A stretch of DNA of 64,000 nt, taken from assembly GCF_022898935.1 (NCBI RefSeq), contig NZ_JALIRP010000004.1, positions 310,001-374,000 on the forward strand. The letters are read 5' to 3'. The notes under the pieces are model-generated. The model saw only the letters and a list, made by a program, of their open reading frames with translations. It made no database searches and was not told the origin of the DNA. A program made the translations under genes and the position numbers. This stretch comes from Paenibacillus mangrovi. Its GTDB lineage: Bacteria; Bacillota; Bacilli; Paenibacillales; Paenibacillaceae. Each line of letters opens with the position of its first letter. Position 1 is the stretch's first letter. Positions 41,477 through 52,568 of the stretch are shown in pieces.

Positions 41477-43798
41477 CTACGATTGAATCCCGATCAGTCC
41501 GGTTTCGGCGTCAAGAAGTACCAAGTGACCCTGCCGCTCCTGTCCTTTATCCTCCAGCATGAAAACTCTTGATGTTTTACCGCTGCCTGCCAAGGATGCA
41601 ATATCCTCCGGCTCAAGGGAGATGCCGAACTGAGCCTTCCAAATGACAAACTTGCAGCCCGTTTTGTAATGAGAGCAGCCGTACCCGCGCCGGCCCATAA
41701 TCAATGCGCCTTGGCAGCCCGCTCTCGGACATGGTGCAATCCCTGCTGTGGTAGTACGCGGTACGGGAGGCGCTTGCTCCGGGGAGTCATTCTGAGCGCT
41801 ATCGGTTGCAGCTACAGAGGCTGATTTTTTCGCAGATGTTCTTTTGGATGTGCTCGCCTTTGCGGATGCCTTTTCCTCCCCTGCTTTTGTCGTTGTTTTC
41901 TTACGTGTCCGAGTCGACTTGGCTTCCTCTGAGGGCTTGTCCTCGAAGGACTCTTTGGCGACCCGTGGCTGTACCTTGACTTTGCTGATAACCATCGTTG
42001 CGAATTTTTTGACGTTCGCCATGAATACTTCATCGGAAGCAGAGCCTTTGGCAATTTCATTAAGCCTGCGCTCCCACTGACCCGTCATTTCAGGAGATGT
42101 CAGGAGATCGACCCCCGCTCCGCGGATGACCTCAATGGCCATTTTCCCCTTTTGGGTAATCACGATGCGTTTGCCTTTCATCACCATGTATCCAACCTGC
42201 TTGAGACGTTCAATGATGGCTGCTCGTGTTGCCGGTGTTCCAAGCCCGGAATCCTTCATGGCATCCCGCAGCTCCTCATCCTCAATCTGCTTGCCCGCAC
42301 TTTCCATAGCTTTTAGAAGCGTACCTTCGGTGTATGGCTTGGGAGGCTGGGTTTCTTTTTCCTTCGCCTCGCTGCTGATGCAAGTAACCCCTTCGCCTCC
42401 GTTTAACTGAAACGGAGTGGTTACTTCCTCGTCGCCTTGCGTTTCATCCTCGTCCTCTTTATCCTTTTTGGCACGGGATTTCTTGGCGTCTTTCTTCTGG
42501 TCTGCATAGATCACCTTCCAGCCTTCCGAGAGCAATTGCTTGATCGTGGTCTTAAATTCTTCCTTTTCCACTTCCGTCATAATCGTATGCACCTTGTATT
42601 CAGCGGGCGGAAAAAAATGAGACAAAAAGCGCCGCACGATCAAATCATAGATCTTCGCTTCGTCCGGTGCCAGGTTCCGCGCCATTTTATTGGTCGGCAG
42701 GATCGCATGGTGGTCCTCGACCTTGGACGGATTGCAGACTGATTTATTGTTTTTATGCACATACTTCTTCTCCGCTTGCTCGGCAAACTTCGCGTAATCC
42801 GTGCTGCGCAGCTGATCCAATGACTTATACATCTGCGGAATATTTTGCTCTGTCACATAGTTCGATGTCGTTCTCGGATAACTGATCACCTTGTGCTTTT
42901 CATACAAAGCTTGGGCAAGATCCAGGGTCTTTTTGGCGGAAAAGCTGTACTTGGCGTTGGCCTCACGCTGAAGCAGTGTTAAATCATACAGCTTGAACGG
43001 ATATTCCTTCGTATCCTTCACATCATAGTTCTGGATCACGCCTTCCTTCCCCTGAACTTTGGCTGCAATGGCCTTCGCTTTCTCTTCATCCTGAATCCGT
43101 TCACCCTGCCAGAGGCCCTTATATTCGGAATCCCCTTGTTTAAACATGGCTTCTACGTCATAGAACTTGGCGGAGTTAAAAGCATCAATCTCCTTCTGCC
43201 GGTCATACACCAGTGCAAGAACTGGGGTCTGAACACGTCCAACGGACAACAGCACATTGTGCTTGGTCGTGAAGGCGCGGGAGCCGTTCATGCCGATCAG
43301 CCAGTCCGCTTCGCTTCTCGCTCTTGCCGCTTTGGACAGGTTTTCATATTCACTGCCGTCTTTCAGCTCATCGAATCCCTTTTTTATCGTTTCCGGCGTC
43401 AAATCCGAGATCCAGAGACGTTTTACCGGCTGTCTCATTTTCAGATGCTGCTGGATCAACGAAAAGATATGCTGTCCTTCGCGCCCGGCGTCACAGGCAT
43501 TAATCAGCTGATCGCTCCGCTTGGCGAGCTCGGCTATCACCTTCAGCTGGTCCTTCGTTTTAGGGTTGGGCTTCAGTTTGAAATGGTCGGGGATGATCGG
43601 CAGGTCATTGATATTCCATTTTTTATATTTATCATCATACGCGTCCGGCTCGGCCAAACCGATCAAGTGTCCAATCGCCCATGTGATGATGTAATTCTCC
43701 CCTTCGATGTAGGTACGGGCATTCTTGGCTTTTGGTTCAATGACCGCCGCGATGTTTCGCCCCATATCCGGTTTTTCAGCAATCACTAATGTTTTCAA
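41477..43798 (-). CDS. topB: DNA topoisomerase III
   Basis: A 773-residue type IA topoisomerase. The Toprim domain begins TLVIAEKPDMGRNIA and has the metal motif ACDAGREGQHIF; the catalytic Tyr is Y307 in KVISYPRTTSNYV, and SGLGTPATRAAIIERL is another signature. After about residue 600 comes a long Lys/Ala/Ser/Thr-rich tail (TRTRKKTTTKAGEEKASAK) and a single C4-like zinc ribbon (CPRAGCQGALIMGRRGYGC ... C). It relaxes and decatenates single-stranded regions. The start is TTG 43798 behind AGGAGAGACGG. Confidence 0.94.
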   Translation of the reverse strand: MKTLVIAEKPDMGRNIAAVIEPKAKNARTYIEGENYIITWAIGHLIGLAEPDAYDDKYKKWNINDLPIIPDHFKLKPNPKTKDQLKVIAELAKRSDQLINACDAGREGQHIFSLIQQHLKMRQPVKRLWISDLTPETIKKGFDELKDGSEYENLSKAARARSEADWLIGMNGSRAFTTKHNVLLSVGRVQTPVLALVYDRQKEIDAFNSAKFYDVEAMFKQGDSEYKGLWQGERIQDEEKAKAIAAKVQGKEGVIQNYDVKDTKEYPFKLYDLTLLQREANAKYSFSAKKTLDLAQALYEKHKVISYPRTTSNYVTEQNIPQMYKSLDQLRSTDYAKFAEQAEKKYVHKNNKSVCNPSKVEDHHAILPTNKMARNLAPDEAKIYDLIVRRFLSHFFPPAEYKVHTIMTEVEKEEFKTTIKQLLSEGWKVIYADQKKDAKKSRAKKDKEDEDETQGDEEVTTPFQLNGGEGVTCISSEAKEKETQPPKPYTEGTLLKAMESAGKQIEDEELRDAMKDSGLGTPATRAAIIERLKQVGYMVMKGKRIVITQKGKMAIEVIRGAGVDLLTSPEMTGQWERRLNEIAKGSASDEVFMANVKKFATMVISKVKVQPRVAKESFEDKPSEEAKSTRTRKKTTTKAGEEKASAKASTSKRTSAKKSASVAATDSAQNDSPEQAPPVPRTTTAGIAPCPRAGCQGALIMGRRGYGCSHYKTGCKFVIWKAQFGISLEPEDIASLAGSGKTSRVFMLEDKGQERQGHLVLLDAETGLIGIQS

Positions 43799-44106
43799 AA
43801 GTACCGTCTCTCCTCAAGTGGACCTTCAGTTTCCCATGAAAATAACCCCGAAAAGCGAAGCATTTGCTTCGGGTACTTATTACAAATGCTTTAGCGGGGG
43901 GCTCCAATGATAAAAGCTTTTATGAAAGCAAAAGGCCGAGAAAAGGAAGCTTCTCCCGACCATGGTTTATTTGTGTTCAATAGACTCAAGATTATGTAAA
44001 TCTTCGGATTTTGATTTTGAATCCTCAAAATATGATAGCATACATCGGGTATGGTTTCAATGAATACACATGTTTAAAACATGAAATGAGGCGTCCCTTG
44101 AGCCAA
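43799..44106. other. Intergenic region topB / gltD
   Basis: It holds the topB promoter region and several small palindromes: CGAAGC-ATTT-GCTTCG near 43856 and ATAAAAGCTTTTAT at 43910-43923. None matches a known RNA or operator. No gene seen. Confidence 0.4.
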
Positions 44107-44140
44107 AAAAAGACCTCCCTTTTGAATCAGGAAGTCTTTT
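44107..44140 (-). terminator. Terminator of gltD
   Basis: AAAAGAC-TCC / GGA-GTCTTTT with one mismatch, on the minus strand ending in a T-run, just after the gltD stop. Confidence 0.8.
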
Positions 44141-44162
44141 CTTATGCATATTTTTTACTGAT

Positions 44163-45650
44163 TTATACGAGTACAGTCGAACCCATTAAATATTTATCTA
44201 CTTCGCGAGCAGCTTGACGTCCTTCATTAATTGCCCAAACAACCAGACTTTGACCGCGGCGCATATCGCCAGCAGCAAATACTTTTTCCACGTTCGTCTG
44301 ATACTTGCCGTAAGGGGCTTTCACGTTGGATCTGAGATCCGTTTCCAGGCCCATCTGATTCACGATCGTTTGCTCTGGACCGTCGAAACCGATGGCGATC
44401 AAGGCCATTTGCGCATTGAACACTTTTTCCGTACCTGGAATCGGTTGATAGATTTTACGTCCGGTTTCATCAACGATCCGTTTGATCTGTACGGTGTGAA
44501 GCTCTTTAAGGTTACCTTCCTCATCGCCAACAAATTTGGTGGTCATGATGGAGAACTCACGCGGGTCCTTGCCATACAACGCCTTTGCTTCTTCCTGGGC
44601 ATAATCCAGCGTATATACGTTCGGGAACTGCGGCCAAGGATTGTTGATTGTATCACGTTCAAGCGGCGCTATTTCATGTGTACCGAACTGTGTCACGCTG
44701 CTGCAGCCATGACGAAGAGCAGTAGCCACGCAGTCAGATCCGGTGTCGCCGCCACCGATAACGATGACGTCCTTGCCTTCTGCCGAAATATATTGTCCAT
44801 CCGCCAGTCCGGAATCCAGCAGGCTTTTGATGGTTCCGTTCAAATACGTCATTGCGTAATGAACGCCTTTCAGAGCGCTGCCCTCAATGTTGAACTCACG
44901 AGGCTTTGTAGCACCGCCGCACAATACAACGGCATCGTAATCATCCACAAGCTGCTGGGAAGAAATATCTTTGCCGATTTCGGTATTGGTTATAAAGCGG
45001 ACGCCTTCAGCAGCAAGGAGATCCACACGGCGCTGTACCACGGCTTTATCCAGCTTCATGGACGGAATGCCGTACATCAGCAATCCTCCGATCCGGTCCG
45101 CACGCTCATATACGGTAACACTGTGGCCGGCTTTGTTCAGCTGGGCTGCGGCTGCAAGACCTGCGGGACCGGAACCGACAATAGCAACATTCTTGCCTGT
45201 ACGTTTTTCCGGTGGATTTGGAACTACCCATCCTTCTTCAAAGCCCTTATCAATAATGGCTTGTTCAATGGTTTTGATGGTAACGGGCTGGTCGATCAAG
45301 CCTACAGTACAAGACCCTTCACATGGAGCTGGGCAAATACGGCCCGTAAACTCCGGAAAGTTATTCGTTTTGTGAAGCCGTTCCAGCGCTTCCTTCCAAA
45401 GTCCTCGGTAAATCAGATTATTCCATTCTGGTATCAGATTGTTCACCGGGCAGCCTGAGGTTCCTCCTGCCATGTCCATTCCCGTATGACAATAAGGTGT
45501 ACCGCAATCCATGCAGCGCGCCCCTTGCGTACGCAGCTCTTCTTCGGACATATGCTTGTGGAATTCTTCCCAATCTTTTATTCGTTCAGTCGGATCGCGG
45601 TCAGCCGGCAGCTGACGGCTGTATTCCATAAATCCTGTTGGTGTAGACAT
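44163..45650 (-). CDS. gltD: Glutamate synthase small subunit (NADPH)
   Basis: A 495-residue FAD/iron-sulfur oxidoreductase. The N-terminal cysteine cluster (CMDCGTPYCHTG ... CPAPCEGSCTVG) binds 4Fe-4S; VAIVGSGPAGLAAAAQLN is the FAD fold, VIVIGGGDTGSDCVATALRHG the NADPH fold and VFAAGDMRRGQSLVVWAI the C-terminal FAD contact. It passes electrons to GltB for glutamate formation. ATG 45650 has GGGGGA; an in-frame start 60 bp earlier looks unsupported. gltB is not adjacent, so the partner is elsewhere or the protein serves another reductive reaction. Confidence 0.92.
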   Translation of the reverse strand: MSTPTGFMEYSRQLPADRDPTERIKDWEEFHKHMSEEELRTQGARCMDCGTPYCHTGMDMAGGTSGCPVNNLIPEWNNLIYRGLWKEALERLHKTNNFPEFTGRICPAPCEGSCTVGLIDQPVTIKTIEQAIIDKGFEEGWVVPNPPEKRTGKNVAIVGSGPAGLAAAAQLNKAGHSVTVYERADRIGGLLMYGIPSMKLDKAVVQRRVDLLAAEGVRFITNTEIGKDISSQQLVDDYDAVVLCGGATKPREFNIEGSALKGVHYAMTYLNGTIKSLLDSGLADGQYISAEGKDVIVIGGGDTGSDCVATALRHGCSSVTQFGTHEIAPLERDTINNPWPQFPNVYTLDYAQEEAKALYGKDPREFSIMTTKFVGDEEGNLKELHTVQIKRIVDETGRKIYQPIPGTEKVFNAQMALIAIGFDGPEQTIVNQMGLETDLRSNVKAPYGKYQTNVEKVFAAGDMRRGQSLVVWAINEGRQAAREVDKYLMGSTVLV

Positions 45651-45826
45651 GACGTGTTCCCCCATCCGTTCTTTTCCTGATGATTCTATATATCTTCCAA
45701 ATAACTGCACGATGATATTTCAATTATAGTAGCATCTAAATCTTTGAATATTAAATGGATTATCCGAATAATTATTTGTATTATTTAACATACCGTTCAC
45801 ATTCGGATGGAAACTATTCTCAGATA

Positions 45827-46312
45827 CTAACGCCGAATATACGTGCAAAAGCGGTAATCATAAGGATTTTTTTCGTCGCGGATTCCTTGTACTTCCTGAA
45901 CACATTTCCATTCGGATTCATTGATTTCCGGAAAGAAGGTATCTCCCTCAAAGGATTCATCAATTTCCGTAACCAGAAGGCAATCGGCATAAGGAAGGAG
46001 CACGCGGTAAATCTCCGAGCCGCCGATCACCATCAATTCCTCTTCGATCCCGAGCTCAAGCGCTTCATCTATCGTATGAATGATCTGGGCTCCTGGTGCC
46101 GTATACTCATGGTCGCGCGTCAGAATAATGTTGGTACGTCCGGGCAGCGGTTTACCTCCGAAGGATTCCCAGGTTTTTCGCCCCATAAGCACCTTTTTGC
46201 CCATAGTCTGCTCTTTAAAAAAAGCCATGTCCCGCGGCAATCGCCAAGGAAGCTTATTATCGCGGCCAATGACTCTGCTTTCTCCCATCGCCCAAATAAA
46301 CGTCATACTCAT
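45827..46312 (-). CDS. dfrA: Dihydrofolate reductase
   Basis: A 161-residue enzyme that reduces dihydrofolate with NADPH. IWAMGESRVIGRDNKLPWRLPRD is the Met20-loop/substrate region, VLMGRKTWESFGGKPLPGRTNIILTRD the cofactor region, and VIGGSEIYRVLLPYADCLLVTEID the C-terminal signature. It lies 43 bp downstream of thyA on the same strand, the usual folate pairing: ThyA makes dihydrofolate, DfrA regenerates tetrahydrofolate. AAGGAGGTCCATTCTT precedes the ATG. Confidence 0.96.
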   Translation of the reverse strand: MSMTFIWAMGESRVIGRDNKLPWRLPRDMAFFKEQTMGKKVLMGRKTWESFGGKPLPGRTNIILTRDHEYTAPGAQIIHTIDEALELGIEEELMVIGGSEIYRVLLPYADCLLVTEIDESFEGDTFFPEINESEWKCVQEVQGIRDEKNPYDYRFCTYIRR

Positions 46313-46355
46313 AAGAATGGACCTCCTTAGTATAGGTATTCATACGATTCGTAGC

Positions 46356-47150
46356 TTAAACGGCAACAGGTGCTTTTATACCCGGATGATGCTTATAATT
46401 AACGAATTCAAAGTCTTCAAATGTATAATCGAAAATAGAGTCAGGCTTGCGTTTAATCACGAGTTCAGGAAGCTCATGCGGCTCGCGTTCAAGCTGAGTC
46501 TTGACCTGTTCCAGATGATTTGAATAAATATGCACGTCTCCGCCCGACCAAATGAATTCTCCGGGCTCTAGTCCGCACTGCTGCGCTACCATATGCGTCA
46601 ACAAGGCGTAGCTTGCTATGTTAAACGGAAGACCCAGGAAGGTATCCACAGACCGCATAGTGAGCATACAGGATAGTTTGCCCCCTGCTACATAGAATTG
46701 GAACACAAAGTGGCATGGAGGTAGCTTCATTTGCTCAATTTCCGCCACATTCCATGCGCTAACGATATGTCTGCGTGAATCCGGATTGTTTTTGATCGAT
46801 TCGATCACGTTGGCAAACTGATCAATATGTGTACCGTCCGGCGAAGCCCAGTTACGCCACTGAGAACCGTATACCGGACCCAAATCACCATTTTCATCGG
46901 CCCATTCATCCCAAATCGTCACGCCGTTTTCCTTCAGATAACGAATATTCGTCTCGCCGCTTAGAAACCACAACAGCTCATGCACCACGGATTTAATGTG
47001 TATACGCTTGGTTGTCAATAGAGGAAAACCCTTCGCAAGATCAAATCTCAGCTGTCTACCAAAAACAGATATCGTCCCCGTACCCGTCCGGTCTTCTTTT
47101 GGCGTTCCATTTTCCATAATATCCTCAAGTAACTCCAAGTAATTGCGCAC
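46356..47150 (-). CDS. thyA: Thymidylate synthase
   Basis: A 264-residue ThyA of the classical length, with catalytic C146 in [30 protein letters not shown] at the N-terminus, and the dUMP-binding [11 protein letters not shown] and [15 protein letters not shown]. It methylates dUMP using methylene-tetrahydrofolate. The start is GTG at 47150 behind AAAGGGTGGACGAAAC. First gene of thyA-dfrA. Confidence 0.96.
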   Translation of the reverse strand: MRNYLELLEDIMENGTPKEDRTGTGTISVFGRQLRFDLAKGFPLLTTKRIHIKSVVHELLWFLSGETNIRYLKENGVTIWDEWADENGDLGPVYGSQWRNWASPDGTHIDQFANVIESIKNNPDSRRHIVSAWNVAEIEQMKLPPCHFVFQFYVAGGKLSCMLTMRSVDTFLGLPFNIASYALLTHMVAQQCGLEPGEFIWSGGDVHIYSNHLEQVKTQLEREPHELPELVIKRKPDSIFDYTFEDFEFVNYKHHPGIKAPVAV

Positions 47151-47258
47151 GTTTCGTCCACCCTTTCGCGTTTCCGTTTCTTTCTATTTTTATAAGAAAA
47201 ACGTCCATCGACGTACTATCACAGATGACAGACCGCTATTAGATGTAGTTTTTCTTGC

Positions 47259-47306
47259 GATTATAGAATGGTTCAGCTTCGCTGAAAACTTATAAATTCT
47301 ATAATC
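47259..47306. repeat. Nested inverted repeat upstream of thyA
   Basis: GATTATAGAAT (47259-47269) and ATTCTATAATC (47296-47306) are perfect 11-bp arms around an inner perfect hairpin TTCAGC-TTC-GCTGAA. It sits about 110 bp upstream of thyA and is not followed by a T-run. It may be a small repetitive element or a leader structure; I saw no second copy in the window. The rest of the 304-bp gap shows no gene. Confidence 0.6.
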
Positions 47307-47396
47307 TTAAAATAAACAAAATTCTTTTTACTAGTTTACCATGCGGCAAAGCGCTGAGGAATAGTAAAATTAAACCTTAGTCTTCTGGATATAAAA

Positions 47397-47430
47397 AAGC
47401 AAGAGCCTTACTAACGCAAGGCTCTTGCTT
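47397..47430 (-). terminator. Terminator of pdh operon
   Basis: Perfect 13-bp stem AAGCAAGAGCCTT / AAGGCTCTTGCTT, 8-nt loop, T-run on the minus strand just after pdhD. Confidence 0.93.
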
Positions 47431-47454
47431 CAAATCTAGTATGTTATAACGTAA

Positions 47455-48876
47455 TTATCTGCGTGGTGCGATCACGTGAATTGGATTGCCAAGCGCAAGC
47501 TCAGCAGTTTCCATTACGATTTCACCAAGTGTTGGATGCGCATGGATCGTCAAAGAAATATCCTCGAGGGTAGCGCCCATTTCGATCGCAAGACCGAGCT
47601 CAGAGATCAGGTTGGAAGCTTCGAGACCCGCGATGTGGCAACCAAGAACCAGTTGAGTTTCTTCATCATAAACCAGTTTAACGAAACCGTCAGGGTTGTT
47701 CAGAGACAACGCACGGCCGTTACCGGCAAATGGGAACTTCGCAGTTTTGGCTTTATAGCCTTTTTCTTTCGCTTCTTTTTCGGAGTATCCTACGCTTGCG
47801 CACTCAGGATCTACGAATGCAACGGCAGGAACCACTTTGTAATCCACAACGGATGGATGACCGGAAATAGCTTCTGCAGCCACTTTACCTTCGTAAGAAG
47901 CTTTGTGTGCCAGTGCAGGACCAGCAACAACGTCGCCGATTGCGAAGATATTCGGTTTGTTGGTACGACCTTGATGGTCGACTTTAATCAAACCGCGGTC
48001 GGTCATTTCGATGCCAACCAGATCCAAACCGAGGTCGCCGTCAGTGTTAGGACGACGTCCAACAGTTACCAGCAGGTAATCTGCAGTAACTTCTTTAGCT
48101 TCGCCGTTCACTGTATATTTAACTGTTACGTCTTTATCGGTTTGCTCAGCACTTTCAGCCTTAGCGTTAGTGATGATTTCAACACCAGTTTTGTTCATGC
48201 TCTTTACGACCATTTTGGTCATGTCTGGATCAAATCCGTTCAGGATGGTATCCATACCTTCCAGGATCGTAACCTTCGTACCGAATTTGGAGAACATTTG
48301 ACCCAGCTCGGCACCGATGTAGCCGCCGCCGATTACGATGAGGCTCTTCGGAAGTTCATTCAGGCTCAGCGCTTCTGTCGAAGACATGATGCGTCCGCCA
48401 AATGGGAATGCTTTGAGCTCAATTGGACGGGAACCTGTTGCAATGATGCAATGCTTGAAACGGTAGCGTGGAGATTCATGTTCGTTGAAGCAACGCGCTT
48501 CATTTTCGCTGATGAACATACATTCGCCATTGAATACTTCAACTTTGTTGCCTTTCAGAAGACCAGCAACGCCGCCAGTCAGCTTTTTAACAACGCTGTT
48601 TTTGAATTCTTGAGTTTTAGAGAAATCAACTTTTACATTTTCAACAGTTACGCCGAATGCTTCGCCATGCTTTGCAGACTCATATTGGTGAGCAGCAGCG
48701 ATCAGGGCTTTGGAAGGAATACAGCCGCGGTTCAAGCACACGCCGCCGACTTCGGATTTGTCCACGATCAGAACTTTTTGACCCAGCTGTGCAGCACGGA
48801 TTGCTGCAACATAACCGCCAGGGCCAGCTCCAATTACTAATGTATCGATATCGAGAGAAGCGTCACCTACTACCAT
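47455..48876 (-). CDS. pdhD: Dihydrolipoyl dehydrogenase (E3)
   Basis: A 473-residue flavoprotein. LVIGAGPGGYVAAIRAAQLG binds FAD; the redox disulfide is C47/C52 in GGVCLNRGCIPSK; VIGGGYIGAELGQMFSKFG binds NAD; HAHPTLGEIVMETAE at the C-terminus carries the catalytic His-Glu pair. It reoxidises the lipoyl arm of E2. Last gene of pdhABCD, 3 bp after pdhC, with GGAGGTGTAAGAT before the ATG. Confidence 0.96.
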   Translation of the reverse strand: MVVGDASLDIDTLVIGAGPGGYVAAIRAAQLGQKVLIVDKSEVGGVCLNRGCIPSKALIAAAHQYESAKHGEAFGVTVENVKVDFSKTQEFKNSVVKKLTGGVAGLLKGNKVEVFNGECMFISENEARCFNEHESPRYRFKHCIIATGSRPIELKAFPFGGRIMSSTEALSLNELPKSLIVIGGGYIGAELGQMFSKFGTKVTILEGMDTILNGFDPDMTKMVVKSMNKTGVEIITNAKAESAEQTDKDVTVKYTVNGEAKEVTADYLLVTVGRRPNTDGDLGLDLVGIEMTDRGLIKVDHQGRTNKPNIFAIGDVVAGPALAHKASYEGKVAAEAISGHPSVVDYKVVPAVAFVDPECASVGYSEKEAKEKGYKAKTAKFPFAGNGRALSLNNPDGFVKLVYDEETQLVLGCHIAGLEASNLISELGLAIEMGATLEDISLTIHAHPTLGEIVMETAELALGNPIHVIAPRR

Positions 48877-48879
48877 ATC

Positions 48880-50169
48880 TTACACCTCCATAACCAACAG
48901 CTCAGGATTGCTGAGCAGTGATTTAATGTAATTCATAAAGTGTTGTGCAGTTGCGCCATCGATGATGCGATGGTCGAAGCTCAGGGATAGTGCCATCACA
49001 GGAGCCGCTACGATTTCACCGTTCTTAACAACAGGTTTTTCGGAAATACGTCCAGTACCAAGGATTGCAACTTCAGGGAAGTTGATAATCGGAGTAAAGA
49101 ACATACCGCCAGCAGAACCGATGTTAGTAATGGAAATCGTGCTACCTTTCATTTCGCTAGGAGTCAGCTTGCCATCACGGCCGCGTGCTGCCAAGTCACG
49201 AATGCTATCAGCGATCATCCAGACGCTCTTACGGTCAGCATCCTTGATAACCGGTACGATCAGACCGTTGTCTGTATCTGTAGCGATACCGATGTTGTAG
49301 TACTTTTTGTACACGATCTCGTTGTTTTCCTCGTCGATCATGGCATTCAAAGCAGGGAATTGGCGGGAAGCCGCAACCAAAGCTTTGACGATGAATGGCA
49401 AGTAAGTAATCTTAGTGCCTTTTTTCTCGGCGATTGGTTTCATGCGTGTACGAAATGCCACCAGTTCGGTAACGTCCACTTCATCCATGATCGTAACATG
49501 TGGTGCTGTGTAAGCAGACTTAACCATAGCATTGGAGATCGCTTTACGGATACCTTTGAACGGTACGCGTTCTTCTTCGGCACGAGTATCCACTGCTGCT
49601 GCCGCGGATGCCGCAGGAGCTGCTTTGGCTTCGCTCTTCTCAGCAGCTGGTGCAGCTGCTTGGCCGCCGCCGTTTTTGAATGCTTCAACGTCTTCTTTAG
49701 TTACTTTGCCGTTGGAGCCAGTTCCGTTCACTTGAGCGATGTCAACACCTTGCTCACGCGCAAATTTGCGTACACTTGGTGTAGCCAATACTTCTTTACT
49801 TGGAGCTGCAGGTGCAGCTTCTGGGCTGCTTTGTGCAGGAGAGGAAGTTGTGTCTGCTCCGCCTTGCGCTGCTTCAGCTTCCGGGGAACCATGATCTGCA
49901 GCAGGAGCTTCCTGTTCTGGAACTTCGCCTTCCGCATCAATAATAGCAACGACTTCGCCTACGCGGCACACTTGTCCGTCCTTTGTCAGAACTTCCTGCA
50001 CTGTACCGTTGACTGGGCAAGGAACTTCTACAACCGCCTTGTCGTTTTGCACTTCCATAATGATGTCGTCGTCTGTTACTTTATCACCTGGTTTGATATG
50101 CATTTTGATAATTTCGCCTTCATGCAAACCTTCGCCCAGTTCTGGGAACCGATATTCAAATTTTGCCAC
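48880..50169 (-). CDS. pdhC: Dihydrolipoamide acetyltransferase (E2)
   Basis: A 429-residue E2 core with one lipoyl domain (about 2-77, lipoylated K44 in [11 protein letters not shown]), an Ala/Pro/Glu-rich flexible linker, an E1/E3-binding domain (about 128-165, [15 protein letters not shown]), a second Ala-rich linker and the catalytic domain ending in [15 protein letters not shown], with the active-site His and Asp. GTG start at 50169 behind AGGAGGTAGTAAAG. It transfers acetyl groups to CoA and forms the complex scaffold. Confidence 0.95.
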   Translation of the reverse strand: MAKFEYRFPELGEGLHEGEIIKMHIKPGDKVTDDDIIMEVQNDKAVVEVPCPVNGTVQEVLTKDGQVCRVGEVVAIIDAEGEVPEQEAPAADHGSPEAEAAQGGADTTSSPAQSSPEAAPAAPSKEVLATPSVRKFAREQGVDIAQVNGTGSNGKVTKEDVEAFKNGGGQAAAPAAEKSEAKAAPAASAAAAVDTRAEEERVPFKGIRKAISNAMVKSAYTAPHVTIMDEVDVTELVAFRTRMKPIAEKKGTKITYLPFIVKALVAASRQFPALNAMIDEENNEIVYKKYYNIGIATDTDNGLIVPVIKDADRKSVWMIADSIRDLAARGRDGKLTPSEMKGSTISITNIGSAGGMFFTPIINFPEVAILGTGRISEKPVVKNGEIVAAPVMALSLSFDHRIIDGATAQHFMNYIKSLLSNPELLVMEV

Positions 50170-50197
50170 CTTTACTACCTCCTATTAACTGCTTTTC

Positions 50198-51178
50198 TTA
50201 GAATTCCATAACCTTGTTGACTGCAGCAATGATGCGAGCCGGTGTAGGAAGCCATGTATCTTCAATTTGCGCAAATGGATAAACAGTGTCTGGTCCCGCT
50301 ACGCGGAGAACAGGTGCTTCCAGATGCAAAATGGCCTTCTCGTTGATTTGAGCAATGACTTCTGCGGCTACGCCGGAAGTTTTTTGTGCTTCCTGAACCA
50401 CAATTGCACGGTTCGTTTTCTTGACGGAAGCCACGAGGGTATCGATATCCAAAGGATTCAGCGTACGCAGGTCAATCACTTCAGCTTTAATGCCTTTTGT
50501 TTTCTCCAGCTCATCAGCAGCTTTCGTTGCTGTGTGAACCATCATGCCGTAAGCGATGATCGTTACGTCAGAGCCTTCACGAACAACATTGGCTTTACCA
50601 ATCTCAACTGTGTAGTCCTCTTCAGGAACCTCAGCACGGAATGCATGGTACAAGTTCAAGTGCTCCATGAAGAATACTGGGTCGTTATCGCGGATTGCTG
50701 CGATCAAAAGACCTTTTGCATCATATGGGTTCGAAGGCACTACCACTTTAATACCTGGAGTCTGCACAGCCAAACCTTCCAAAGAGTCTGTGTGCAATTC
50801 AGCTGCTTTTACGCCGCCGCCAAAAGGTGTACGGAACACGATTGGAGCATTGTAGCGGCCGCCGGAACGGTAACGCATGCGGGCTGCCTGAACAAACATT
50901 TGGTCAAGAGCTTCATAAATAAATCCAACGAACTGGATTTCGGCAACTGGACGGAAACCTTGGATACCGAGACCAACTGCAAGACCGCCAATTGCGGACT
51001 CAGCCAGCGGAGTATCGAAGATACGCTCTTCGCCGAATTCTTTTTGCAGGCCTTCCGTTGCACGGAACACACCGCCGACATTACCTACGTCTTCACCAAA
51101 TACAACGACGTTAGGGTCACGTTTCATTTCCACGCGCATTGCGTCGCGGATCGCTTCTTTCATATTCATTTGTGCCAT
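50198..51178 (-). CDS. pdhB: Pyruvate dehydrogenase E1 beta subunit
   Basis: A 326-residue transketolase-like beta subunit. [21 protein letters not shown] holds the ThDP-activating Glu region; [24 protein letters not shown] and [17 protein letters not shown] are family landmarks, and the C-terminal domain begins around [13 protein letters not shown]. It pairs with PdhA as an alpha2beta2 decarboxylase. TAAGGAGGAAAAGAAGCA precedes the ATG; the gap from pdhA is 64 bp. Confidence 0.96.
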   Translation of the reverse strand: MAQMNMKEAIRDAMRVEMKRDPNVVVFGEDVGNVGGVFRATEGLQKEFGEERIFDTPLAESAIGGLAVGLGIQGFRPVAEIQFVGFIYEALDQMFVQAARMRYRSGGRYNAPIVFRTPFGGGVKAAELHTDSLEGLAVQTPGIKVVVPSNPYDAKGLLIAAIRDNDPVFFMEHLNLYHAFRAEVPEEDYTVEIGKANVVREGSDVTIIAYGMMVHTATKAADELEKTKGIKAEVIDLRTLNPLDIDTLVASVKKTNRAIVVQEAQKTSGVAAEVIAQINEKAILHLEAPVLRVAGPDTVYPFAQIEDTWLPTPARIIAAVNKVMEF

Positions 51179-51242
51179 TGCTTCTTTTCCTCCTTAAACA
51201 TTCACTGTTCACGTTGCAATTACATCAAACGCATCTATAGAA

Positions 51243-52340
<1,098 letters not shown>

Positions 52341-52363
52341 TCATGTGTTGCTGTTATAGAATT

Positions 52364-52393
52364 ATTATACACCTGTTTTATTCGTTTCGTCAA
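52364..52393 (-). promoter_or_regulatory. Sigma-A promoter of pdhABCD
   Basis: TTGACG (52393-52388), 18-bp spacer, TATAAT (52369-52364) on the minus strand, 54 bp upstream of the pdhA ATG. Confidence 0.85.
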
Positions 52394-52476
52394 AGCCATC
52401 GCGGAAAAATTTCGAAATAAACAAGTTTTGTATATATAACAGTCAGTAAAGTGTAGTATAACAGAACACGATAATT

Positions 52477-52506
52477 TGACGGGATTGTGAACATTGCATC
52501 ATGATA
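52477..52506 (+). promoter_or_regulatory. Probable sigma-A promoter of the esterase gene
   Basis: TTGACG at 52477 is followed after about 17 nt by an ATGATAAG-type -10 region, about 65 bp upstream of the esterase start. It is divergent from the pdh promoter. Confidence 0.55.
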
Positions 52507-52568
52507 AGTTATCAAATAATTAGGCTTTTTTCAGCCAATAAATCAATTGTAAGAAGGGTGAACATTAG

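Noticed and set aside
43910..43923. 14-bp palindrome ATAAAAGCTTTTAT as an operator
   Set aside because: Short and AT-rich around a HindIII-type core; expected often by chance in AT-rich intergenic DNA, with no adjacent promoter.
47476..48840. Long plus-strand open frame (454 codons) opposite pdhD, and similar ones opposite pdhC, pdhB, pdhA and gltD
   Set aside because: Antisense shadows caused by codon bias of the highly expressed genes below them. They show Cys/Phe/His-rich composition, no domains and no ribosome sites.
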